Below are positions 37,901 through 47,636 of a stretch of 64,000 nt of DNA, piece by piece (the first letter of the stretch is position 1; each line of letters starts with the position of its first letter). The notes under the pieces were generated by a model. It was not told the origin of the DNA, did not search any database, and worked only from the letters and a program-made list of their open reading frames with translations. This DNA comes from Fuerstiella sp. (GTDB taxonomy: Bacteria > Planctomycetota > Planctomycetia > Planctomycetales > Planctomycetaceae), in NCBI GenBank assembly GCA_022843805.1, contig JALHMY010000037.1, positions 18,011 to 82,010 of the forward strand. Reading direction: 5' to 3'. Position numbers and translations under genes: made by a program.

Positions 37901-40900
37901 GCTGCGAGACGCCCCACTGACCGTTGAATGTGTAACGATTCGTCGAAACGGCCGTACCAGTGGCCGACAGAATCTCCCCGAACGGCAGATACCGATAACT
38001 GGCCGAGACACTGCCATCCTCTGCCGTCAGTGCTGTCGTATTGCCGGTCATATCGAAATGATAGTAGCTTTGAGTACCCGTGTTCGAAAATCTGGCTTCG
38101 AGGCCGGTGCCAGTTACATACGATGCGGTCTGATTGCCGCTCACGTATTCCGCCAGCACATCGTTGAGACCATCGACTCCGCCCAGTGCGTCCATCAGAA
38201 GTTCGGTTCGCGTTCCGTTCAGTGTCACGGCCGATCGATGGCCCAGCGGGTCGTATTCAAACTGCCAGATGTTGCTTCCATCAGTGATGGTGGCCAGCCG
38301 ATTTCTGCCGTCATAGGAATACTGCAGGCTGCTGCCGTCAGTCCTGACCATCGAGATCAGATTGCCATCCGCGTCGTATTCAAACTGCTCGCCGTTCGGT
38401 CCGGTCTGGTACTGATTCAGCGAGTTTGTCGAATATCCCGCTCGATTACCGACCGCATCGGTGTCATAGCGGTGAATTGTAGTGTCCGGAAGTGTGACGG
38501 CGATCAGCTGTCCCTCGGGATCATACTCCCAGGAGGTGAGACCTGCAGCATCGGTCATCGAGATTGGTCGATTGTACGAGTCATACACATAGTCATTGAA
38601 ACCAATCACTGCCGATGTGTTGTCACGGTGTTCAATGCGAGTGAGCTGACTGAAGCTGTTGTACGTGTAAAGCGTCGATGCACCGTTACTGAATGTCCTG
38701 GACGCCAGTTGTCCGGTTGTGTTGTAAGTGTAGGTGACCTGTAAACTGCCGTTGCGGCTGACGGTTGACAGATTCCCGATGCTGTCGAATGTGTATTCGA
38801 TGGTAAGTCCATCAGAGGTGCTGATTTGATCCGGTCGGCCGCCTGCATCGTAACGGTAGTTGACAAAGCGACCGTTCGGATACGTGATTCGAGTGATTCG
38901 ATCGGTCGCATCGTAGGTGAATGTGACTGTACCTGTGGATCCATCGCTGCTGGTTTCCACGAGTTGTATCAGATTGCGACGAGCGTCGTATGTGTAATCC
39001 TGCCGTGAGCCATCGGAGAACTCGCGACGAGTGATCAGGTTGCTGTTGTTGACAGTGTCGAGTGTCCAGCGGCTGCCTTCGGTCTTCTGCAGAAGTCGAT
39101 TGCCACGGGAGTCGTAACCATAAAGCTTGTAGCCGCCATCCGGATTCACCAGACTCGTCAAAAGGCCCTGGCTGTTTCGAAAGAAGTCCGTAAAACGCCC
39201 GATGGCATCGGTGATTCCCTCAGAGAACACACCGGAAGAATCATAGTCGATGTCTGTATCATGGCCACTGGGCGATGTCAGGCGAGTAATGTTTCCGGAC
39301 GCATCCCGCACGAGTGATATGCGAGAGATTCCCTGTCTTACTCCGGTGAGCCGGCCAGCGTCATCAAACCGAAGATCGGCTGTCTGCCCATTGGATTCTG
39401 TCAATTCCGTGGCCTGACCGAATTCACCTTCCAGCCATGAAATGGAGCGTCCGGATGCATCGGTGACAGTGACTCGGCCGAGATGTGACGGGCCGCCATA
39501 GGTGTAACTGACTGCCTGCAGATTGTTGGCCAGCGAGGATTGCCGGAGACGGCCGACTGAGTCATAAACGAAGTTCGAACGCACGCCATCGATTCCGATA
39601 ACACCGGAAATTGTCCACGCTTTCGGTCCGGTTGTGTCATTGTTCCATTCGTATGTGACAACGCCGGCGGACGAGGTAACTGACGTCAGTCTTTGCTGAG
39701 CGTCATAAGCAAAAGTTGTGACTCGGCCCACAGGATCAGTAGTAGAAACGATTCGTCCGTTCGCGTTGTACGTAAATGTTGTCACATCGCCGAAGTGATC
39801 GGTCAGGGTCGTCAGTCGTCCGGCGGTATAACCGGCGGTGACGCGAACTCCCAGACGGGATTCGGTGTAATCCCATTTTCCATCGGCTGAGTAAGCCGTG
39901 ATTGTTCCGTCGGCTTCGGTCAGGATGTATCCCCCGCCACTGCGATTCGACAGCTGCCCGCGATCTGCACCATATCCGATAAAACTGCTGCCCGATCGCC
40001 GGAATGACCGAATCGAAAACCCGGTGATCAGGTCGACGTTACCATCAGCGTCAGTTACGGCGCGGAGATCCAGAGGGTTTTCAGTGCCTCGTCCGTATGC
40101 CGTCAACTCGAATCTCTGATGAATCAGCCCAAATCGGTTGGCCTGCTGAATCAGGTAGGCCATCGTTCGAGACAGGTTCAAAGTCGAAAGGCCGTCCTGG
40201 GCCAGAACTGCGGCCGCGCTGCGAATGGCGTTGCTCCAGCTTTGCAGCGTGTTGCCAACAAGAGCTGACAGTGCTGGTCGGACGGCGTTTGTCCATGCTT
40301 CAGCAGAAATGAAATCCGGACGGTAAACATCCAGCATGGCGGTTGTAAGGGGCAGCTGACTTTCCACTGGAAAGACCGCGCCTCCCGCTCCGATTCGTGA
40401 CTGAATCGATGTTTCCGCGATCGCGGCTGCTGCCACTCTGGTGAATACATGCAGACCGTTGGCTCGCGGCAGAACAAAGAGTCGCAGCGTTACAGTTTCT
40501 CCCGGCGCATAATTATCCGCACGGCCGCTCTCCTTAACTGCCAGCACGCTGGCAAAGTCTTCCGATGCCTCTGTTTCTCCCACAGGCAGAAATGCGCCAT
40601 TGTCGGTAATCAGCTGTATCACAGGAGCTGGCTGACTTCTGGTGCTGTTGTTTTTTACCGTTACCAGAACCGGGATGTTGCGGAATGGTCGAGTGATCTC
40701 AGGCATATTGACTTCGATCTGCCAGTTCGGCATCCTCGCCCATGCGTCAGCTGCTGATGTGCCGCCCGACACGACCGTAAAACTCTTTCCGGAGTACACG
40801 ACAGGCGCACCGCCATTGCTGGCAGAGATCTGGAATGGTCCGCCAATGCCCAGATTCGAGAATGTGATTGCCGCTGTGGTTGAGTCAACAAGAGTGACGC

Positions 40901-43900
40901 TGCTCGCGAGTTGAGTGCCAAGGCGGAACTGAGTGGCTGAGGTGAATCCGGTTCCTCGTACCGTCAGCGACAGAGCATCGGCAACCAGCAGCTGCGAACT
41001 GATCGACGCTTCGTTTTCGATGCCGAGGAGGCTCAGCGATAAGTTGTCTGCTCGAGTCACCGCGATGCCGGGAGCTCGGCTGATCACGGAAACGTAGTAT
41101 GTTCCGGCAACGGGTTCATCCATCGTGACGCGGGCAATGCGATTTCCGCCTTCGACAATGGCGGACGCTACATAGGGGTCATCAGATCCACCGGTCGGCA
41201 GGCTGTCGCGTCGAATTCGAATTTCCCCGGCATCGTCTGCCAGAAATGTTGTCATCACCTGAATCGTCGTCGCACCGGTGGGTATGGTTAGTGCATAGTA
41301 TACCGGCTCGCTGGTCGGAGCGTTGCTGTTAACGTTCACTCCAAACGGCAGGGCTTCTGCAGCAATCTGAATGGTGGAGGATGCAGGACGAGTATTGTTG
41401 GATCGATTCAGGTCCAGCACGACTCCGGCGGCATCAGCAGCAGGAATCACGAACCAGCGGCCCGGACGATTCGGTGCTGTGACAGTCTCCGTAATCGTGA
41501 TGCTGCCAAAAGCCGACAGCGATGTTGTGGGGGCTGATCGCTTCAGCGGCAGATCGTGCAGATCGAGAATAGAGTTCTCAGAAAGAAACAGCAAATCTGT
41601 CCATGGGCCGCTGATAGTGCGATCCGTCAGATTGCGAACGGTGTACTGAACCTGAAACGTCTGGCCAGGACTGAGCGGCCCCGATACGCCCAGCAACTGA
41701 ACGTTCTCGATCGTCAGGTCGGTGGCGATCGAAGAGAGTCCCAGAGTCACTGTGTTCGAGGTGACAGTCGCAGCCAGCCCGTTCACTTCGATGTCATCAA
41801 ACGTACCGTTGATTGCTGACGCCGTGACAACATCAAAGCGATCGGTCTCCAGCGGCTGAAAGCCGTTTTCCAGTCCTGTGATCAGTGCTCCTTCAAGTGT
41901 TGTCGTACTGGTAGTGCTGAGCCGCCCCATGTTCGTCGTTCCACCCACCAGAGTCGTCAGCGAACCTGTGGAACTTTGCGCAAACGCTCCATTGACGGTC
42001 AGTGTGCTGTTGCTGCCCAGTGTGATTTCCCCCTGATTTTCGAAGGCACCGCTGCGAGTCCAGTTGGCGCCTCCGGTCAGAGCGAAGTGTCCGCGGACAG
42101 TGGCCAGTTCTTCCAGTCCTGTGAACTGACTGCCTGCTCCGTCGAGGTGCAGTTCACCGCCGAGGGTTGTGAAGAATGAGCCGGCGGAAGGAAAGTCGAT
42201 GCGACTGCCGTCGATGATATGCCAGTCACCCGCCAGCGTCGTCACTCCTGATCCATGCGCCGTTTCTCCACGCGGGGCACTGATCGTGAGGAATGCTGCG
42301 TTATCCATCGAGACAACGCCCTGGTTCTCGAAGCGAGTCTGAATCCAGGCGCCGCCTCCGTCCATTCGCACCAGTCCCTGGTTCACGAACAGCGGCGACT
42401 GGCTCACCTGCACACCTCCGTTGAACACGCCAGGAACCTGGCTTCCGTCCTCCAGAGTGACTGTGCCGCTGGGGCGATTGATCAGTGTGCCCCGTCCCTG
42501 GAAGAGCTGGTTCAGCTGAAGCTGAGTTCCGCTCTGAACGGTCAGAGTCCCTTCATTGATAAGTTCACCCCACATATGTCGTGATCCTGCAGCGGGACCA
42601 ATCCTCAAATCCCCCTCGTTCACGAGACGGCCGAAGTTCGTGCCCGCATCCCAGATGGCCATTCCCGTCGGGAAATCAATGACCGCATTGTCCCACCAGT
42701 TGCCACCCAGCCGGATCGTACCGCCACCTTCTGCGGTATAGCGCCCTGAGTAGCGGGGAGAACCGGTGGCTGCACTGCCATTGGACAGGTCGAGTGTTGC
42801 GCCAGGAGACACAACAAAGTGTCCGCCTTTGCTGAAGCTCTGCTCAGAGGGTGTAGAAGACCAGTGACGGAGGCCCGAAAAATCGAGTGTCCCGGCAGTC
42901 ACTTCGATGCGACCTTCCGGTGAGTTCTGCAATAACAGTCCGTCCCAATACGCAGATGCCCCCGGAGTATTTGAAATCAGTGTACCGCTGTTGAACAGGT
43001 ACGAAGGTCCAACTCCATTGATCCAGGCCGAAGGAATATTTGCATTCACGGAACTCAGGAACGTTACTGTTCCGCCCGTTCGGTTGTCGATGGCAGAACC
43101 CTGTAAGCCGAACCCGCTGCCAGCAGAGGATGTATCAATGACGATGCTGCCCTGATTGTGAATCGTGGCTGCTGACATGACGGCTGAAGTGTGTTCGGCA
43201 GGCTCAAACTTCACCACACCCGTGTTAACGAACGGATTGAAGGTGTAGGAGGTAAACTGACCCGGTGTACCGATTCTTCCCCGCACGACTTTGAGTTCAG
43301 AGAGATTGAAGACACCGCTGCCGGCAATCTGCGTACTGCTGCCGTTACCCGAAAGAGCTTCCAGACGCAGCGTTGTGGCCACAGAGTTGAGAGTATGGCC
43401 ATTGGGGTACATGACTCCCGCGATATGACGCCATTCACCACCTCCCGTCAGCAGAATGTCATCAAGGATCTGCACCGAAGCGGATGTTTGAAGTGAAGCC
43501 GATGGACTGACTTCGATGTCGCCCAGAAGGTCCTGCTGAGTGCCACCGAGGTTGAGGGTGCCGCCATCGATTTCAATTCGACTCCCGGTTTGTGATTGAA
43601 TGCGGGACGAAATGGTCGCGTTGATTCCAGTGCCAGTCTTGCGGATCACTCCATGGTTCACCAAAACAGGCTGGCCCCAGTCCGATCGGATTGCGCTGTC
43701 ATTGATCAGCTCAATGACCCCCGTGGCGCTATTGGTGATCGCTCCGGTTGCCACAATCGGCCAGCTTGTGATGAAAGGACCATTCTGCAGTCTGAACGTA
43801 CCGTTGTTTGTGAGGGAGCCCCAGAGACGAGGAGCACCATCGCCCACGGAATTGACTCCGACGGGCACATCAATATTGAGCGTTCCATTGTTGATGAATC

Positions 43901-44330
43901 CGCCCAGCAACAAGCCTCCCTCGATCGTTCCTCCGTTAATGGTGAGAGTTGAGACGCTGGTGTTGAGTTGCAGGTTGGGGGCAGTGGATTCCCAGTTCAG
44001 TGTGCCGATCGTGAGGTTGGCGTTCAGACTCAGGCTCGGTCCGCCTGCAATGATGGCTGTGTCATCAGCATCCGGGAAACCCTGATTGGTTGCACCCAGA
44101 TCAACGTTCATCCAGTTTCGAGCATCCTGCCAGACATTCGATGCGAATCCTCCCTGCCACGAATAAGTGGCCAGCACAATACGTTCTTCCAGGGACTCAG
44201 CAGCCGGTCGCCGGTCCCGGGAAGAACGCTTTCTTCGAAGTGCGGAGCTGCTGCGGTGGGTAGAAGGCCCGTTCGCCCGTCCGTTGGCTTCAAAGATTTG
44301 TCGTGCTTTCCTGATGAACGCCTGAATCAT
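34992..44330 (-). CDS. Giant (3112 aa) surface protein: adhesin-like repeats, CARDB-like domain, RHS/YD repeats with RHS core, C-terminal FN3-like repeats
   Basis: N-terminal ESLEERIVLATYSWQGG; many NxGTLxxxx repeats; YTVRNLTDRTISGPW; YD repeats (YTYNTTGQLASRTFSNGASTLYTYN); core YRYLPFGEILSATGTAVSTNRYTFNGQWG...DMRARLYDSAAGRFTQPDPIGFQGGDVNLYRYADNAP; repeated TPxFxWxxxxGAxxYELWIDNLTTG units. Confidence 0.93.
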   Translation of the reverse strand: MIQAFIRKARQIFEANGRANGPSTHRSSSALRRKRSSRDRRPAAESLEERIVLATYSWQGGFASNVWQDARNWMNVDLGATNQGFPDADDTAIIAGGPSLSLNANLTIGTLNWESTAPNLQLNTSVSTLTINGGTIEGGLLLGGFINNGTLNIDVPVGVNSVGDGAPRLWGSLTNNGTFRLQNGPFITSWPIVATGAITNSATGVIELINDSAIRSDWGQPVLVNHGVIRKTGTGINATISSRIQSQTGSRIEIDGGTLNLGGTQQDLLGDIEVSPSASLQTSASVQILDDILLTGGGEWRHIAGVMYPNGHTLNSVATTLRLEALSGNGSSTQIAGSGVFNLSELKVVRGRIGTPGQFTSYTFNPFVNTGVVKFEPAEHTSAVMSAATIHNQGSIVIDTSSAGSGFGLQGSAIDNRTGGTVTFLSSVNANIPSAWINGVGPSYLFNSGTLISNTPGASAYWDGLLLQNSPEGRIEVTAGTLDFSGLRHWSSTPSEQSFSKGGHFVVSPGATLDLSNGSAATGSPRYSGRYTAEGGGTIRLGGNWWDNAVIDFPTGMAIWDAGTNFGRLVNEGDLRIGPAAGSRHMWGELINEGTLTVQSGTQLQLNQLFQGRGTLINRPSGTVTLEDGSQVPGVFNGGVQVSQSPLFVNQGLVRMDGGGAWIQTRFENQGVVSMDNAAFLTISAPRGETAHGSGVTTLAGDWHIIDGSRIDFPSAGSFFTTLGGELHLDGAGSQFTGLEELATVRGHFALTGGANWTRSGAFENQGEITLGSNSTLTVNGAFAQSSTGSLTTLVGGTTNMGRLSTTSTTTLEGALITGLENGFQPLETDRFDVVTASAINGTFDDIEVNGLAATVTSNTVTLGLSSIATDLTIENVQLLGVSGPLSPGQTFQVQYTVRNLTDRTISGPWTDLLFLSENSILDLHDLPLKRSAPTTSLSAFGSITITETVTAPNRPGRWFVIPAADAAGVVLDLNRSNNTRPASSTIQIAAEALPFGVNVNSNAPTSEPVYYALTIPTGATTIQVMTTFLADDAGEIRIRRDSLPTGGSDDPYVASAIVEGGNRIARVTMDEPVAGTYYVSVISRAPGIAVTRADNLSLSLLGIENEASISSQLLVADALSLTVRGTGFTSATQFRLGTQLASSVTLVDSTTAAITFSNLGIGGPFQISASNGGAPVVYSGKSFTVVSGGTSAADAWARMPNWQIEVNMPEITRPFRNIPVLVTVKNNSTRSQPAPVIQLITDNGAFLPVGETEASEDFASVLAVKESGRADNYAPGETVTLRLFVLPRANGLHVFTRVAAAAIAETSIQSRIGAGGAVFPVESQLPLTTAMLDVYRPDFISAEAWTNAVRPALSALVGNTLQSWSNAIRSAAAVLAQDGLSTLNLSRTMAYLIQQANRFGLIHQRFELTAYGRGTENPLDLRAVTDADGNVDLITGFSIRSFRRSGSSFIGYGADRGQLSNRSGGGYILTEADGTITAYSADGKWDYTESRLGVRVTAGYTAGRLTTLTDHFGDVTTFTYNANGRIVSTTDPVGRVTTFAYDAQQRLTSVTSSAGVVTYEWNNDTTGPKAWTISGVIGIDGVRSNFVYDSVGRLRQSSLANNLQAVSYTYGGPSHLGRVTVTDASGRSISWLEGEFGQATELTESNGQTADLRFDDAGRLTGVRQGISRISLVRDASGNITRLTSPSGHDTDIDYDSSGVFSEGITDAIGRFTDFFRNSQGLLTSLVNPDGGYKLYGYDSRGNRLLQKTEGSRWTLDTVNNSNLITRREFSDGSRQDYTYDARRNLIQLVETSSDGSTGTVTFTYDATDRITRITYPNGRFVNYRYDAGGRPDQISTSDGLTIEYTFDSIGNLSTVSRNGSLQVTYTYNTTGQLASRTFSNGASTLYTYNSFSQLTRIEHRDNTSAVIGFNDYVYDSYNRPISMTDAAGLTSWEYDPEGQLIAVTLPDTTIHRYDTDAVGNRAGYSTNSLNQYQTGPNGEQFEYDADGNLISMVRTDGSSLQYSYDGRNRLATITDGSNIWQFEYDPLGHRSAVTLNGTRTELLMDALGGVDGLNDVLAEYVSGNQTASYVTGTGLEARFSNTGTQSYYHFDMTGNTTALTAEDGSVSASYRYLPFGEILSATGTAVSTNRYTFNGQWGVSQRGTTGFDMRARLYDSAAGRFTQPDPIGFQGGDVNLYRYADNAPVTTIDPSGLTGEGAVDPLKPILKVVLQGDVKRKLRTLVTKQGGKVIVGSSLGPVGEGLVAVDTFIASAELLAEIGPPIAQGVMAATRQAILNGRALLGPMIGVIIATENSDSEPVNITREQIDRISGLHPCLKTLIDTWRLDNPGEEPSIDLVLYYLSLCKQGERDLETSEQRTPGDPNEIVGPAGTGAAGFLTTPSLFPYTIYFQNVPTAAAPAQEVFVTQQLDTDLNWDSFELNQFGWGEVVMNVPAGLKSWTGRVSDPASGLVVEVTALFNSATGQLSWTFRSLDPVTFDLPWDGLAGFLLPDDATGRGQGFVSYTIAPKSSAVSGTEYTGQASIVFDTEAPIVTNTWLNTVDLNRPSSSVTALPYPVTTPAYNVTWSGTDGAGSGIAAYNVYVSENGGPFTIWQSQTTAASAVFTGRHGRTYQFYSVAVDQVGNEEPLPNQPDTTTWFNLPSGFTAPGASANTLTPTFQWAPAQGAVSYELWFANLTTGVNPWRQETASTNSWTPSTPFDIGRYAVWRRSVDVNGVRSEWSPQYNVMIGAPVAVQPMDRFYGDATPAIQWAALPGAQSYELWIDNLTTGQQKFVYESAWTQTAWTAATDWPMGTYRIWVRGRDAGGVTTPWLNMTEILIVAPPAVTGPTSATFNRRPTFTWTGVAGAQTYEVRLVNEVNGVVTTQTGLTTTSWTPPASLADGSYRWQVLAQSSSGMRSLWSTPQPLFVGGRPTVTVTSGSSMGQPTITWSTTEGAVRYELWIDRVGIQSGYLRNTQLTGTSFMPSTPLPTGTYRVWLRAVSSTGEMSPWSIARDIVVADADFLNVPMQPAVAGPDSFDEENISNSFNALILTSGETKPPNSGPRTGRSEPGAPSTSTIDNSGSADVSDLPDISEIADDQNQYRIDQVMAVLAAEGPLSLLLHENLVARNEYR

Positions 44331-44590
44331 GGGAGGTCTCGCCGCCAGAGTATTCGGGAAAAAACCGACTGCGGCGTCCGTACGGCTGACGTTCCGGTCG
44401 TGTGACAGAAGTGGCCCGATTTTTCTGAAGAATTCGCGATTTCCCGTGTTTTTTGCGGTTTACGGATCAATTTTGCGGATGAATCAGGTGGCTGAATCAA
44501 CGTATACTGAGAAATGATTTTTGGTACGGGATTGCGAAATATCAGGATTGCGAAATCAGTGAATTCTGTAGAGTTTGCCGAGAAATGTAG

Positions 44591-46807
44591 TTGGCCAGAC
44601 AGGTGATCAGACCGGTGACGCAGGTTGTTGAAACGAAAACAGTGATTCCAGGTTATGAGCTCCTGAACCTTTTGGGGCGTGGGGGCACAGGCCGCGTTTT
44701 CAAAGCTCGTGATCTCAAACTGGGTCGCACCGTCGCGATTAAGCTGCTGATCGACTTTGATGACGCAGAGCAGGTGGCTCGGTTCGAAGAGGAAGCTCGA
44801 GTCGTTGCCAACCTGACCCATCCCAATATCGTACGGCTGATTGAATTCGGTAAGCTTGCCGATGACGCTCCCTATTGTGTGATGGAGTATGCGTCCGGAG
44901 GCTCGCTGGCGGACGTGCTGCGAGGAAAACCGGTCCGCTGGGAGTTTGCCGCCAGAACTGTTCTGACACTGGCGCGAGCTCTCCAGGCCGCTCATTCCGC
45001 GGGCATCCTGCATCGTGACATCAAACCAGGGAATGTTCTGATTGCCAGTGACGAGGATCTCGATAGCGCGAAAGACCCGGCGGGAGTTTCGTTTTCACAG
45101 ACTTCACTGCGCATTACCGACTTTGGGCTCGCTCGACGAATCCAGGCACCTCAGCATATCACTCGAACCGGACAAATGCTGGGTACGCCTGGCTATACGG
45201 CGCCGGAACAGATTTCCGGAATGAGCAGCAACCCCGGGCCTGGCACGGACATTTACTCGCTGGGCTGCGTCCTGTTCGAACTCATCACTGGCCGACCGCC
45301 GTTTATTGCGGCTGATCCATTTGACGTGATGATTCGATCCATGTCCGATGATCCGCCCACTCCACGATCACTGCAGCCATCAATCCCTGCGGATCTGCAG
45401 ACCATCTGTTTGAAGTGTCTCGCCAAAACACCGGGTCGCCGTTATTTGTCGGCGACTGGGCTGGCTGATGATCTCGACCGGCTTTTGGCGGGAAAACCCA
45501 TTCTGGCCAGGCCGGTGTCGAGGATTGAAAAGCTTTCCAAATGGATTTCACGCAATCCATGGAAGTCAGCGGCTCTCGGGCTGCTGCTGTTACTTACTGC
45601 GGGATGCATTGCAGGCATGGTGGCTCTGCAGTCTGCTTACAACGAAACGCTGAGTTCCAATAAACAGCTGAAGATCGCGATTCAGGAATCAGACGAGTCC
45701 TTCAGGCTGACGCAGGATGCTTTGGATCGAGTTGTCAATCGTGTTCGCAATGACCTGTATGAGGTCCCTCAGGCCACCGGATTGATGCATCAAACGGCCA
45801 TCGATTCGGCCGAGCTGAATCGCAGGTTGTTTAAGATGCGCCCAAATGACCTGCGAGCGGCTCACAATCTGATCGATGCGCTGGAGCAGCTGGCGACTGC
45901 CGAATGGGTATTTGGAGATGTGTCAAAAAGTGTTCAGGTCACCGCAGAACTCGAGTCATTGCTGAATAACCTCGTCAAACAGCACCACAACAATGAACGC
46001 ATTGATGTGGCTCGGGCGAAACTGCTGCTGGAGAAAGTTCAGTTTCCTGCAGATGGAATGATAGCCGTGCAGCGACAGCAGATTGAGCAGGAGGTTGGTG
46101 CGGCTTTCAGGCATCTTGAAGAGACGCATCCCAAATCTCTGCTGGTTGGTCCGCTGCGAATTCAGGAAGCCCAGTACCAGATGAACAGGATTTCTCCGGA
46201 AGAAGATCCGGAGGCCTTTGTTCGGAAGGGGAAACGTCGGCTGGATCTGACGTTTCAGAATTATGAACTGCAGCCGGAGGCGGCGAGATCAGAAGCAACA
46301 TCCTGGGTCATCATGGCCTGCATCGCTCTCGCTGATGGGTTTTCAGTGCTTGGTCAGCATGAAAACGCTGCCCAGTACTTTGGACTGGGGATTGAGCATG
46401 CAGACAAATCTCCTGAAATTGGGGCAGAGCGAAATCACCAGCAGCAGAAAGCCACTATGCTGACCGGACGTGGTCTCGCGCTTGCTCGCTCAGGAAGAAT
46501 GATGGAAGGTTCCGAAACGGTTCAGCAGGCACTGGTGTTGATTCGAAAGCTGATTGAACACTTTCCGGAAGATCAGGAATATCTCAAAACACGAATCGCC
46601 GTTTTGCTGGCACTGGCCGAAATCGATCAGCTGGCAGGCAATCCTTCACCGGCTGAGCGTACGGGCTCGGCGATTCTGGAGGACCTGAATGCACTTGAAG
46701 CAGCAGGCTATCCGGCTCAGCTGCTGACGAAACTTCGCTCACGTGCCGCAAAACTGCAGTCCGGGCCGCCTGAAAGCTCACCCAAACCGGTTGATAACAG
46801 AGAATAG
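44591..46807 (+). CDS. Serine/threonine protein kinase, single TM, C-terminal helical repeats
   Basis: YELLNLLGRGGTGRVFKARDLKLGRTVAIKLL, ILHRDIKPGNVLI, ITDFGLARR, GTPGYTAPEQ; TM SAALGLLLLLTAGCIAGMVAL. Apparent TTG start. Confidence 0.94.
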   Translation: MARQVIRPVTQVVETKTVIPGYELLNLLGRGGTGRVFKARDLKLGRTVAIKLLIDFDDAEQVARFEEEARVVANLTHPNIVRLIEFGKLADDAPYCVMEYASGGSLADVLRGKPVRWEFAARTVLTLARALQAAHSAGILHRDIKPGNVLIASDEDLDSAKDPAGVSFSQTSLRITDFGLARRIQAPQHITRTGQMLGTPGYTAPEQISGMSSNPGPGTDIYSLGCVLFELITGRPPFIAADPFDVMIRSMSDDPPTPRSLQPSIPADLQTICLKCLAKTPGRRYLSATGLADDLDRLLAGKPILARPVSRIEKLSKWISRNPWKSAALGLLLLLTAGCIAGMVALQSAYNETLSSNKQLKIAIQESDESFRLTQDALDRVVNRVRNDLYEVPQATGLMHQTAIDSAELNRRLFKMRPNDLRAAHNLIDALEQLATAEWVFGDVSKSVQVTAELESLLNNLVKQHHNNERIDVARAKLLLEKVQFPADGMIAVQRQQIEQEVGAAFRHLEETHPKSLLVGPLRIQEAQYQMNRISPEEDPEAFVRKGKRRLDLTFQNYELQPEAARSEATSWVIMACIALADGFSVLGQHENAAQYFGLGIEHADKSPEIGAERNHQQQKATMLTGRGLALARSGRMMEGSETVQQALVLIRKLIEHFPEDQEYLKTRIAVLLALAEIDQLAGNPSPAERTGSAILEDLNALEAAGYPAQLLTKLRSRAAKLQSGPPESSPKPVDNRE

Positions 46808-46814
46808 GTGGCGA

Positions 46815-47564
46815 GTGGCCGACGAACAGATTTCAGATGAATATCTCTCCGATGAATATATTGATGCGATCAGAACTCGCTGGAGTCTGGTGCGTCTGGC
46901 CCATTTGAACGGGCAGGGATTCGATGCGAGTCAGGCGAGACAGCGACTGGTGATGCGTTACGCTGCTGCGATTCGCCGCTATGCCGGTGCGATCGTTCGA
47001 GATCAGAATCATGCGGATGAGATTTCGCAGGAAGTCATTGTGCGGCTGATTCGAGGCGACTTCAGCGGGGCCGATCCTCAGCGAGGACGTTTTCGTGATC
47101 TTCTGAAAACGGCAATTCGGAATCGAGTTCGCGACTACTTTGCTTATGAGGGACGTCGAAGGTCGGCGTCACTTGATTTCGAAATGCCTGATGACGACAG
47201 CGAAGATCGGCTTGAGCAGCGCTGGCTGCATATCTGGCAAAAAGCAGTATTCGAACAAACGTGGATCCGACTGCTCGACGATGAAGGCGGAAAACAAACA
47301 CCCGGATATCTGGCGCTGAAACTGCGGAGTGAGTACCCGGACCGATCATCCGAACAGCTGTCGGAAGAACTCAGTCGCCTTACAGAAATTGAAGTCAAAG
47401 CGGATCGATTTCGTCAGTTGCTGCATCGGACACGAAAGCGTTTCGCTGCATTACTCGTCGATGAAGTCAGGTCGTGCCTGGATGAGGAATCCGATGAACG
47501 CCTTGAAGAAGAGCTCAGTGCACTCGAACTGCTCGAGTTTTTGCGGGACCAGCTCCAGCCTTAG
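46815..47564 (+). CDS. RNA polymerase sigma factor, sigma-70/ECF type
   Basis: RYAGAIVRDQNHADEISQEVIVRLIRGDFSGADPQRGRFRDLLKTAIRNRVRDYF (sigma region 2 signature); GTG start 8 nt after the kinase stop. Confidence 0.85.
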   Translation: MADEQISDEYLSDEYIDAIRTRWSLVRLAHLNGQGFDASQARQRLVMRYAAAIRRYAGAIVRDQNHADEISQEVIVRLIRGDFSGADPQRGRFRDLLKTAIRNRVRDYFAYEGRRRSASLDFEMPDDDSEDRLEQRWLHIWQKAVFEQTWIRLLDDEGGKQTPGYLALKLRSEYPDRSSEQLSEELSRLTEIEVKADRFRQLLHRTRKRFAALLVDEVRSCLDEESDERLEEELSALELLEFLRDQLQP

Positions 47565-47636
47565 GCTCAGCGTCGACCGCTGGCCAAAAAAAATCGATGT
47601 TTTCCCAGGTCTCACCCAGGCAAAATAGCCGTCACT

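Noticed and set aside
38058-38744. 228-aa plus-strand ORF
   Set aside because: Antisense to YD repeats of the RHS giant; the repeated appearance mirrors the repeats on the coding strand.
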